Shown: positions 48,816-58,300 of the stretch, piece by piece
How positions within the stretch are numbered: position 1 is the first letter of the stretch
How the letters are laid out: each line of letters begins with the position of its first letter
Assembly (NCBI GenBank): GCA_020086605.1
Contig: JACBWW010000050.1
Coordinates: 3,798,203 to 3,862,202 of the forward strand
Origin: Lanius collurio
Lineage: Eukaryota; Chordata; Aves; Passeriformes; Laniidae
Length of the DNA: 64,000 bases
Direction of reading: 5' to 3'
Program-made: the position numbers and the translations under genes
The notes under the pieces: model-generated
Told to the model about the DNA's origin: nothing
What the model saw: the letters and a program-made list of their open reading frames with translations, nothing else
The model's database searches: none

Positions 48816-50479
48816 AAAAGCCAGCTGAAGGGATATGGGATGGCTGCATGGACACACTCAGCAACCAGTGCTCTGGTGAGGAGTACAACCGAGAGAGAGA
48901 ATCCATTCCCTCTGTGAGATGGGAAGAAAGCGGAGGGGCACAGCAGGGTGCTCCTGACAAGATGGGAAGGAAAGCAAAGGGTTTTTTTTTTTTTGTCTTT
49001 ACTGTGAAGAGATGTCTGCATTTCTCTTATTAACAGCAAGGCTCAGCCCTAGCTAGAGAACAGCAGGAGAGGCTGAAAAATGGGGTCTTTTCTCTATAAA
49101 TATCAAGCATGAGCTGCTGCCTGTGAAGGCAGCCCATTACTTTTCTGGGGTGCTCTCACCCAGCCATACAGGAAGCCAAACTGATGAAATGACCCTTTCT
49201 GGGTTTCAAACAAAGCAACACCATCTCCCCAGCCACCAGCAGTCCAGAAGACCCTACTAAGGGACTAAAACACATAAGAAAGTCAAATTTGGTTGTCCCA
49301 GCATCTGCAGGGGCAAAGGGGATGGTTCTCACTTCCAGGTCTGAAGGACCACCCTCTCATCTGTATGGAGATGCCACCGTATGTGCTGACCTGTGTGATC
49401 ATGTTTTAATAAAAGGAGAAGTAGCTCCCTCTACTGCAGGGCACCACAGGCAGGAGGGGCTGACCCAGCCACCCTCAGCCCCGGAAAGGAGTGTGCCACG
49501 ATGCTGGTGGGGTCATGGATGCCATAGGATGGGAATGGGGACAGACAGAGCTACCAGAGGGAGATGTGCATAACAGGCCAGGTGATGAGCTGCTGGGTTG
49601 AGGGGTAGGTGGAAGGGGGAATGACCAGGTGTCTGAGGAAGCTGGAGGGAGGGGAAAAGAGGAAGACTTTCAACAAGTCTTAAAGCTGCCTTAGTTGCCA
49701 TTATGAATTTCTTCTAACCTTGGCAAAGATGATGCCAAATCCAACCCAGTATGAAGTTGGAGGAGGACTCAGGTAATTTTTTTTCCCCAGTCAGCTTCAA
49801 TTCTCATCAAATCCCAGCTCACCCCAGCAATCCCTATCGCAGAAGTCTCAGCAACCCCAGGAATCCACATCCCTGCACTGGCAAAGCACTTTAAATACAT
49901 ATACACAGCCTGGGGGGGAGATCTTCCCACTACCTTCTCATATCTAGACCTCAGGGCTCAGCTGTGTCTTCTTACATAGATATTTTTATGGAGGCAGAGG
50001 AATTAAGCTTTATTAAAATACAGGCTGTGATTCTCTCTGTCACATGCACCCACGACACGGGAGTTCAACGTGACATGTAGCACCAGGAGGGCTACCAGCA
50101 AAATTGCAAGGACTAGTAACCAGGAGAGCCAGGTTCAGGCCAGAGGCAAAGAAAAGACACATTGTGATGAGGGGCTGAATATCTTGTATTGCTCTCACGT
50201 GTGTCCTCGGGTCAGGTGTGGAGCACAGACAGTGAGGCAAGGCAGCAATGAAACAATGCTGATCATGTTCCCCTTGCCCTGTGCCATTCATACTCCAAGG
50301 CTGTTCCAGCTGCAGCCACGTGGTCCCCACACAGCCACAGACAGAGAGGATTTAATTCTCTCTAAAGCTAAATCTCTAATCCAAAAACCTATGGATAAAA
50401 AAACAGGGTTGGGAAAGGAAGCCATGACCAACTTTCACCACCCAAAAAAGTCTGCACAACCGCCTGGGTGCCAATAGGA
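48816..50479. other. Unique non-coding sequence
   Basis: A T13 run is at 48982-48994. No gene or recognisable element is present. Confidence 0.5.
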
Positions 50480-50600
50480 CAGAGATAACGATATTGAAGT
50501 GAATAAAATCAATTGTTCTGTAAGAGCTTTCTGGGACCATTAGTTAATTAAGTTGCCAACAGATAAAGGTCTGTACGAAAAGCTCTGATCACCTTCAGCA
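50480..50600. promoter_or_regulatory. AT-rich enhancer-like block
   Basis: AATAAAATCAATTGTTCTG and CATTAGTTAATTAAGTTGCC occur in about 120 bases (SOX- and homeodomain-type cores) with no repeat signature. Confidence 0.22.
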
Positions 50601-51049
50601 CCCAAGATCAAAGAGGACTGGTGTCCACCCCCTGCCTACCTGCAAAATCCCAAACTGTTCATTCTCTGGCTGCTCTCTTTCACAGAGCAGCAAGAGTTAA
50701 AAAAACAAATCCACACTTCTTCTGCAAAAGCAAAGGCACTGCCAAGCACGGGAACACCAGGGAGAAGGCAAGCACGCGGCTTGCAAGCTGCCCAGCTTTA
50801 TTATTTCTTGAAACAAAGGCATCTCTTAGTGCAAATGTTTTTCAAGAGGTGCAAGAGATGCAATAACTGTGATGAGTCCCTTTCAGACACATCCACCCTC
50901 CTTTTGGGACCATCACTTGGGAGATGATGAGCAACTTATTGCTTTGCCCATCCCAGGCCCCATTGCCCATGGCCCTGGGCCATGGCGAGGGAAACACGAT
51001 CAGCACTGTTTCACTGCTGCCTAATTCCACCTCCATGCCCTCATGCTGC
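50601..51049. other. Unique non-coding sequence
   Basis: No gene is supported. It leads into a short CR1 tail. Confidence 0.5.
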
Positions 51050-51105
51050 AACCAGATGATCTCTAAGGCCCCTTCCAACCCAAACTATTCTAGGATTCTG
51101 TGATC
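51050..51105 (+). mobile_element. CR1 LINE 3' terminus, sense
   Basis: CAACCAGATGATCTCTAAGG, CCCCTTCCAACCCAAACTAT and TCTAGGATTCTGTGAT are an unmistakable CR1 end. The 5' boundary is unclear; similarity may extend some tens of bases upstream. Confidence 0.93.
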
Positions 51106-52194
51106 CCCAGCCCACCAAAAGCCACATTCCAGCTTTCCCCTTAAATGTTGAATTGGCCTCATTCTCCCCCGAGGAATGGCAAACCTACCCAGCCCTTGCT
51201 GTGCTCCTGTGGCCTCAGCAGAGTTAAACCCAGGCAGGGTCCTTTGAGAAAGTGCTCCCCTCCATAAGGTGAACTGAAAAGGAGAAAGGGATTTGGAAGC
51301 CCAAGAGCAGATGGGAGCAAAGGGGGACTGTTCTCCACAGACCTTCAATAACAGGGTATTGAAGAGGGTCTATTCAGAGCATCATGAGGCTTGGCAAACA
51401 GGAAAGTCAGACTCCAATTGCCTTTTTAATCACTCCTGAAGGTGCTCCAGGACTAAGCATTTCTATCCTCAAAACCTGCCTTTCCAGAAGAGAGGGGTTC
51501 CTGGTGCACCTTCACCCTGCTGGTGACCCACAGAGTGCTTGTCACAACATTCCCACCCTCGCCTTTAATTTTCACTAAGGAGCTGAAGTCAGGATTTAAG
51601 TGGTTCACACACATCTGCTGAGGTGGGGAGTATCACTTTTTTCCCAGCTCCCCACGTGAATTACAGCCCCCTCTGGGCAGTGCAGAATTGCTTTTGAAGA
51701 GGAGCTAGAAACACTTCAGCACCTTCTGAACAGATAAAAGGGGAGCTGGAATCCAGTAGTTCTGGGGAAGAGGGAGGTTCCTGCTTCCCGACAGCTGTTT
51801 ACAGCTGGCACAGCCTGGCTGGGGTAGCATGAACCACCGTGGTGCTCCAGCAAAGGCACCAGCACCACCCCACGCTCTGGTCTGCATTGCTCAAACAGCA
51901 TCTGCTTAACATTCAAACCCCAGGAAATTCCTACACCCCTTGCTGCCACCCAGGCTTTCTGAGGCTCTGATTTGCAGCGTGCTCGAGTCAGAGCTGGACT
52001 CTGCTTTTTCAGCTGGTTGGAAGGCACTGCTGGAAAGGCTGGAAAGACAAGCTCCGGGGGAAGATGTGGGCAGTACCCAGCACTTCTCTGAAACAGAGCA
52101 GTGGGACAAGCTCCCAGTACATCACAACAGCCTGACATGGATGCAGGGCAGTGCATGGCAGTACGACTCCCTGCAGGGCTGGTAGCACCCCAAA
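51106..52194. other. Unique non-coding sequence
   Basis: A minus-strand frame of 170 codons (51716-52228) overlaps a plus-strand frame and has no domain. Nothing is supported as a gene. Confidence 0.45.
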
Positions 52195-52420
52195 GCCAGC
52201 AATGAAACCTTACAACAGAGCAGAGCATTTTACCCTTTGTTTATCCCAATCTCCCAAGGCCTTCCAGCAACACACAGCTCAGGAACAGCTTTCATTACTT
52301 TGCTTAAACCCTTTCCAAACCCATCTAATCTTTAGCATCCACAGTATCCCATAGCAATGAGTTCCACAGTTTGCCTACACGGCATGGCAAGCAATTTCTC
52401 CTCCTGAAGCACCCCCAAAG
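52195..52420 (-). mobile_element. Probable ancient CR1-type fragment, antisense
   Basis: CCATCTAATCTTTAGCATCC, ACAGTATCCCATAGCAATGA and GTTCCACAGTTTGCCTACAC resemble an old interspersed segment common in reptile and bird genomes ('catcctgtggcaatgagttccacag'). I assign it to the CR1 group from memory of its setting; the family name is not certain. Confidence 0.55.
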
Positions 52421-52469
52421 TAATTTCACTGCAGATGCAGAAAGAGATGAAAAAGCAGGGGGCAGTCCG

Positions 52470-52885
52470 GAGGAGAAGAAATTAAACCGTCACAGCTTTA
52501 GGAAGAGCTGGCATGGAAAGGTTAAATGAACTAGGTTCATTCAGCCTACAAAAAAAAAAGGAGAAGACTAAGGCACAGAGGCATAACAATCTTCCAGTAG
52601 CTTGCAGGTTATTAAGACAGCAGTCGATTGTTCTCTGTGTTCAGTGGCAGAAGAAGAAATAATTTAACTTGGAGCAAAGAAAGCTTAAGTTTAGACATTA
52701 AAAAAAAAAAAAAAAAGATTAAAAACTTTCTCCCTAGAACAGATACAGGGAAGTTGCAGAATTTTTCACTGGAGACATCTACAGAAAGGTTAAACAAACA
52801 CCTGTGTGGAGGGGAGAGGTGTAATTGATCTTGCCTCAATGCCAACACACGGAGTAGATTATCTGCAGAGGCTCGTTCCAGCCCT
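52470..52885 (+). mobile_element. Old CR1 LINE 3' fragment, sense
   Basis: GGTTCATTCAGCCTACAAAA, GGTTATTAAGACAGCAGTCG, ATTGTTCTCTGTGTTCAGTG, GGTTAAACAAACACCTGTGT, TGATCTTGCCTCAATGCC and GGCTCGTTCCAGCCCTCT follow the order of an older CR1 subfamily 3' region. An 18-A expansion lies inside (52700-52717). Confidence 0.85.
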
Positions 52886-52894
52886 CTGCAAAAA

Positions 52895-52934
52895 CAAAAA
52901 ACTTTTTAACTACCGACAAAAAAACTTTTTAACT
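52895..52934. repeat. Short direct repeat just after a CR1 end
   Basis: CAAAAAACTTTTTAACT (52895-52911) is repeated as CAAAAAAACTTTTTAACT (52917-52934), separated by ACCGA. Each copy also contains an A-run/T-run inverted pair. Confidence 0.85.
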
Positions 52935-53019
52935 GCTTTCTTCATGCATTTTTAATTGCATTTTAATTTTTGTCCTCATATAGCTTGAGACAAGTGTAAA
53001 AAACAAAGCCGTGGCTAAC

Positions 53020-53320
53020 AGATCAGAAATTACACGCTTTCCATTCCTTCAATATAATAAGAAGATGTAAAAGTTAGAACACAGATATAGATATATATTG
53101 AGCTATACAGTCACACCAATAAATATGTATGGGTGTCGCGTCCCCTTTTGCTGTGCCAAAAATAGTACCAAATTATGCCAACCAATGAGAAACCACGTTT
53201 CATTAGGAAATGAACTTTAAAATACAAGATTAAAATGTGGTTTTTAAATCAAGATTTCCTGCTTGTTGATTTAAATCATGATTAAAAGGGGTGATTTAAA
53301 TCAACCACCCTGAAGAAAAC
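53020..53320. repeat. Candidate ancient interspersed repeat with TGATTTAAATCA motifs
   Basis: The perfect 12-bp palindrome TGATTTAAATCA occurs at 53267-53278 and 53292-53303, with a decayed relative (TTTTTAAATCAAGATTT) at about 53241-53257. The last copy leads into ACCACCCTG. An AT-rich body with GATATAGATATATATTG precedes it. Similar palindromic ends occur in old amniote repeats, but I cannot name the family. Confidence 0.4.
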
Positions 53321-55999
53321 AGGCTGCCTCCTCAAGTCTTTAGGGTGGAGAAGACAGAGGTGCCCCAAAGACCAGTCAGGTAATTCCAGTTTCTACTGCT
53401 CTGCTCTTTCTCCAGCTTAGCATTTCTACCATATCCATCTTCTCTGAAGAAAAAGCAATTTCCATCCCCAAGCCTGACACTCCAAGTCCCTTCTACCACC
53501 CTTCTCTGGACCTCAAGCCTGCACAGTTCTCATTCCCAAAAAGCATCATCAAGAAATTTCAAGCTGACACAGAATCAGTCTCAAACAAACTTCTCTGCGA
53601 CAATTATAATCAGATCCTCCCTGGATGCAAATAGTGCTTCTGAGCGTGGGCTCCAATCACAGCTCGTGAATAATTACAGCTGGATTTTAAAACCTGCCCA
53701 CGAGAACAAGAGGAATGTGGAATCAACACGCCTGCTCGAGGGGATGGAGGTGCACACAGGAGGAGGGATCTTCCTGCCAGCAGGACATGGGGAAGAGAAT
53801 CCCAAAGACCTCATTACAAATGGATTTTGGATATCTCATCCCAGAGCTGGTCTAGAACATCAGGCTGCCACAAAAGGTGGTGGCTCCATATTTCTGCAGA
53901 ACACTCTGGTCCAGACATGGCCAGGTCTCGTCTCCAAAGTCATGGCATAGGCTTCATGCAGAAGAAGCTTTCACAGAGCTCTGAAGAGAGCTCCAGAGAT
54001 CCTTTGGTTTTCAGATTACTCTGCAAGACACTGGTGTTTCAGTGGGCACTCACCTGTCAGAACCAGGCTGAGCACCAGCTCATTTCCCTGGGCCCATGGA
54101 CACACACAGGACTGGGAGAGAAAGCAGACTCCCTGGACAGGATACTTCTCAACCTTCTCTTTACTCCAAATCAAAGCTCCATCTGTGGTTCTGAAGATTC
54201 CCCAAATGAATCCCACCATTTTTTATTTATTTACTTATTTATTTACCAGCTCTGAGGTACTGAGGAGCAGCAAACCAGCAAAAAAGCTGAACTTCAGTTG
54301 CTGCAAAGCCAGAATTAACTCTCTAAGCAACACAGGTAGAGATCCAGCCCACCTGACCAATGTCCACAGGCCACACAGGATGTCCCAGCACCAGAATCTG
54401 CCTTTTCTTATAGAAGTGGAGAGAAGTACTCTGAGCAGAAAAATGAAGTTTCCAGCAACAGTGTGTGAAATGGAGGCAACTCAGTCAGGCTAAGATGACA
54501 TCTCTGGGGATCACCTCTTGGGCATTTTAATGGTCTTGGTGCTGGCAGTTTCAGTGGAACAGGAACAGGAGTGGAAAAAATGCATCAGCAAGGATGGAAG
54601 TGGAAAGGAGAGATCAGGACAAATGGAAAGAAATAACCAGAACTCCAGGAGGGATTGGTCATCCCACAATCAACTTGAAATTTTCTCATTGCCTACTGAG
54701 ATTTCATCAGAAGCAAAACAATTCCACCAAATGACATTTCAGCACAAATCCACCAAACTAAAAAATCCAGGATTTCATCACCAGCATGAAAAATTGTAAT
54801 TTTCCTTGGCTTGGCTTTAAAAATCAAAACCCAAAGATTTTTAATGTTTTTTTTTTCTTATTATTCTTGACATTAAATGAAACAAGAAAGAATGGCATCC
54901 AGGCAGGATTCACCTGTTTTTCACTTCCCACCTCTTCTAACTTGCCAAGACTTCCTTCTTCTTTAAACAAAATACAAAGAGTCTGTGAAAGGAAAAGCTA
55001 ACTCATGTTAAAAGCTGCATCTGCAAAAAAGTCAAGGAAACTTTGAATCAAGGACAAAATAGGAATGAAAGACAAAGAAAACACTAAAATACTAAAAATA
55101 AGTTTTAAGCTCTCCATTAAGGAAAGTCCTTCTCCTCTTCAGTAAAATTGAACCCTCGACATCTTTTTTTCTGTGAATTGATTGTTGTATTGTTTTGTTT
55201 GGGCTTTTTTACTGGTTTAATATGTTCCATCTGCATTAAGTTGGGCAGCACACATGGGCACTGGGCAAGTCAGACCCAAGATTTTCAGCTTTGGCTCAAA
55301 AGCCAAAATCTGTTGTTGATTGCTTGGGTAGAACAGCAGAGAGAGGCCAGAGTAAGCTTTAAAAACAAATTCAACGCCTTCCACAGCCCGAGAGGCATCT
55401 CTTTCCATCTGCCATCTCAAGCAATTCTCCTTGCAGCATGAGAAGCAGTCCAAGACCTGAGCATATTTTGCAGATCCTCCCGTGACTGTGCAAGCTCACC
55501 CCATGACGAGGGGAAGAGCCACCGTCTCATCTGCCTCTCCTTCTCTCAGCAAGCAAACTGACTGCCTGGCCCTGGATTCTGTCATTAGAGACAGGAGGCG
55601 TTAAGAATTCATGCCCACTGCCAACACCACATTTTTTGGAGAGGTCCTGCACTCAGGCAGAACTAATGAGCAGGCAAAGAAAGGGAAGAGCAGTCAAAGC
55701 AGAAAACACGCACACAAGCACAGGCGAAATGAGAATGCAGACTTATCTGTAGGTCCTCTCCCCTCCAAGGGGCTTCAGCAGCGTGGCACCATGAAATGCT
55801 TACCCGGGGGAAGGGATGATTGTCATACCTGTGACACGGATGGGGAGGCTGAGGGAGGAAGGATCTAACGGTGCCCAGGCGCACTGGAAGGCTGTGTTGG
55901 AACTGGGGCCGCGTTTGGAAGCACCGATGCTGACACTTTCATTCAGCCGAGGAGATCACAAGGTGAAGGCAGTGCCTTCAGATGGCTCCGAAGGCTGCA
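53321..55999. other. Unique, AT-richer non-coding sequence
   Basis: Includes a (TTTA)n microsatellite at 54219-54246 and T-rich and A-rich patches near 54840-55100. No gene is supported. Confidence 0.5.
54219..54246. repeat. (TTTA)n microsatellite
   Basis: TTTTTTATTTATTTACTTAT and TTATTTACC: about six imperfect units. Confidence 0.9.
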
Positions 56000-56095
56000 A
56001 ATTCTCAGCTGTAAAAATAGGCCAGATAATACCTGTCTGAAGGGGATTTACCCTGCTGTATGTGCAAAATACTTTGCAGCCATTGGACAAAGGAT
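56000..56095 (-). mobile_element. MIR-like SINE fragment, antisense
   Basis: TTCTCAGCTGTAAAAATAGG, CAGATAATACCTGTCTGAAG and GCAAAATACTTTGCAGCCAT parallel the antisense MIR order 'ctcatctgtaaaatggg..ataatacctacct..gtaaagcgctttg'. This is the best MIR-type match in the window. Confidence 0.55.
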
Positions 56096-56559
56096 TTTAT
56101 CAAAATACAGCCAGAGGCTGGGTGAGATATTAACCTCCCCCTCTTCCAGCTACTGCAAAATAAAGAAAAGAAAAGAAAAAATCCTGCTGGTTTCTGGGAG
56201 CAGAAGGCAGCACTTCTTCCTGCATTTCTGTGTGGAACAGCCAGCTGTGGAGATTGTGCTTACCACTAATAACAACTTTAACTGCAATGGGAGAGCAGAG
56301 AACTTAATCACATATACAAATAGGACACGCAGAGATGGGATTCACAGAGGGACAGGCTCCCTTTGCACCCACAGAGCAGTCTGCTTAAGGAAGGATGCTC
56401 TTCAATGTACACATCTCCATGTACAGCTTTGCTGAATCGTTGCTGCCAGAGAATCGTAACTAAAGCATTTCTCACTTCCATCTGTTTCTGTTGTAAGCCA
56501 CAATGTTACAGCAGCATTTATTCCTTCTTCCCTTTCTCTTCCCCTGCCTGCTTTTTCCC
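56096..56559. other. Unique non-coding sequence
   Basis: AT-leaning sequence with CACTAATAACAACTTTAAC near 56265 and an A-rich (AAAAG)n patch near 56160-56182. No gene is supported. Confidence 0.45.
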
Positions 56560-56735
56560 CGAGCATCCAATTTTTTAGGCCTATAACCCTGAAAATGATG
56601 AAAGTCTCCCATTGATTTCAATTGGCTTTTGTTTAAGGGCTTGATAGCAGAGAGAAAAATTGAATGATCATTCATAGAACGAGACAGATTTGGCCCAGTT
56701 CCCCAGCTGGTGTAAATCAGCACGAGCACTCAGAA
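56560..56735. repeat. Probable ancient amniote interspersed repeat
   Basis: CTCCCATTGATTTCAATTGG and, about 85 bases on, TTTGGCCCAGTTCCCCAGCT and GGTGTAAATCAGCACGAGC. The pair 'cattgacttcaatgg' and 'agctggtgtaaatcagc' recurs together in old repeats of turtles, crocodiles and birds. I do not recall the family name with certainty. Confidence 0.5.
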
Positions 56736-57040
56736 CTCGGAGGCTCCCTGCCCTGTGCTGATGACTTAGTCCACTTCTGTGCACATCAGGAATTTTAATG
56801 ATGCTGCCCTGCCCTGCCAGCACATGGACCCAGCGTGCAGCTGTTAATGCTGCTCAACAGCCCCGGCTCAGCACTGTGCATGATCCGCCTCACTCACCTT
56901 CGGGACAAGCCGTGCCTCGGGCTGGAAGACAGCTCTGAAGCTGCCAGGGCGTTCCCCTGGGGCACAAGCCTCTTCACTGCCACCAGGTATCCCAGTCTAC
57001 TGGATCATCGCTCCCAGCAAGAGGCGGAGCATGCCAGTTA
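56736..57040. other. Unique non-coding sequence
   Basis: A short stretch between an old repeat and the hairpin, GC-moderate with scattered CpG. No gene is supported. Confidence 0.45.
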
Positions 57041-57062
57041 ATCCCGGTTTTCAAACCGGGAT
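57041..57062. other. Perfect 22-nt hairpin/palindrome
   Basis: ATCCCGGTTT (57041-57050) and its exact reverse complement AAACCGGGAT (57053-57062) are separated by TC. The arms include CCGGTTT and AAACCGG, half-sites like those of the Grainyhead/CP2 families but in outward order. It could be a dimer binding site or a mutational palindrome. It is not a terminator in a eukaryote. Confidence 0.85.
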
Positions 57063-58059
57063 GCACTCACGTGTTACCCCCGTACTCTGGCCTGTGACAA
57101 CGGAAGGGTGGCACCTGTCTATGAATTCCCTTTGCCTCCCTGCCTCTCCTTGCTCACCAGAGGGAATTAGCCTGCCTGGGATTAGGGCAGGCAGCCCGTG
57201 CTGGCAGCAAGGCAAAAGGCACAGGGAGGCTTTGCAGCAGCACATGCCCAGGGCAAGACAAGAAGCACACCAAGCACAACCCTAAAGCCACACTGCTGCT
57301 GGAAATCCCCTGGAATTACCTTCCCCTCATGATGCAGATATTCTTTGTCTCCACAGCTCACCTGTAGGCCTGTCCAACCTGAACAAGGTGCTCCCGAGAG
57401 GGGCAGGAGAGGATTAAGGTGCACTACAGCACTGTCACCGGGGCTAGCAGGAAGTTTAGGGTCTGAGCAGGAGTGAGGCGGCAGGATACAGGGTCAAAGG
57501 TAGTCAAACCTCTGCCAAAATGTGTTTTTCTGTGAGTTTTCACTCACCTAGCTAGAGACATACTAGGAGAGACAGTCTGGAGGAGCAAGAACCATTTGTC
57601 TACAAGCCTCTAGCATTGATCAGCTGGATCTTTCTTTCCCTACAGAGGAGATTGCTACAGCAGTCCAGGAAAGGAAGGGGAAAGGCAAAGCAGAGAAATG
57701 AACAAGCTAACAAGAGGAAAACCTCTGGCTGGCAAGTCTCTTGCTCACCTTGATTAGTCGAGCAGGATATAGACATAAAATTACAATTGCTTCCTCCGTT
57801 CCCCCCTGCCCCCCCTCTTTGTGTGGGGAAGATGTTAAAAACGTCAGGCTTGATTTACCCTGACACACTGACTGACTCACGGCAGCTACAAATCCTCCCC
57901 ACCAAACCAGCCTCCTCTACCTGCCACCAGGCTGCAGATGGCGGGGGGAGGAAGGGGGAAACCATCTCCCCCTCTTGCTGTGCACATCAAGCCAAATAAC
58001 CTCTTCTTTCACCCACCTCCAAAAAGCAGACAGGCAGCTTTTGTTCAAGTAGCTGACGC
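57063..58059. other. Unique non-coding sequence
   Basis: Contains an AP-1 core TGACTCA at 57873-57879 within CTGACTGACTCACGG. No gene is supported. Confidence 0.45.
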
Positions 58060-58300
58060 TGCTGCACGAATGTGTTTTAAACAAGGCCATGCGATCTCTC
58101 CTTTGCTTTGTGCCTGTCTGTGCTCATTTTTGTTGATGCAAGAATCTGGGGATGTGCTGGAGCACACATGTTCAGCTCAATCTGACCACTGCCAACCGAA
58201 TTACAGCTCCATTTCACCGGGGTGATTAGCTCCAAAAGGAGAAAGGAGACGGCAGGGTGAAAAGTAAACGCCAACCTATCCTTGTGCAAACTTCCAAAGG
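58060..58300. promoter_or_regulatory. Enhancer-like conserved-element candidate
   Basis: ATGTGTTTTAAACAAGGCCA, CATTTTTGTTGATGCAAGAA, ACCGAATTACAGCTCCATTT and GGGGTGATTAGCTCC appear in a compact block with no repeat signature. Confidence 0.22.
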
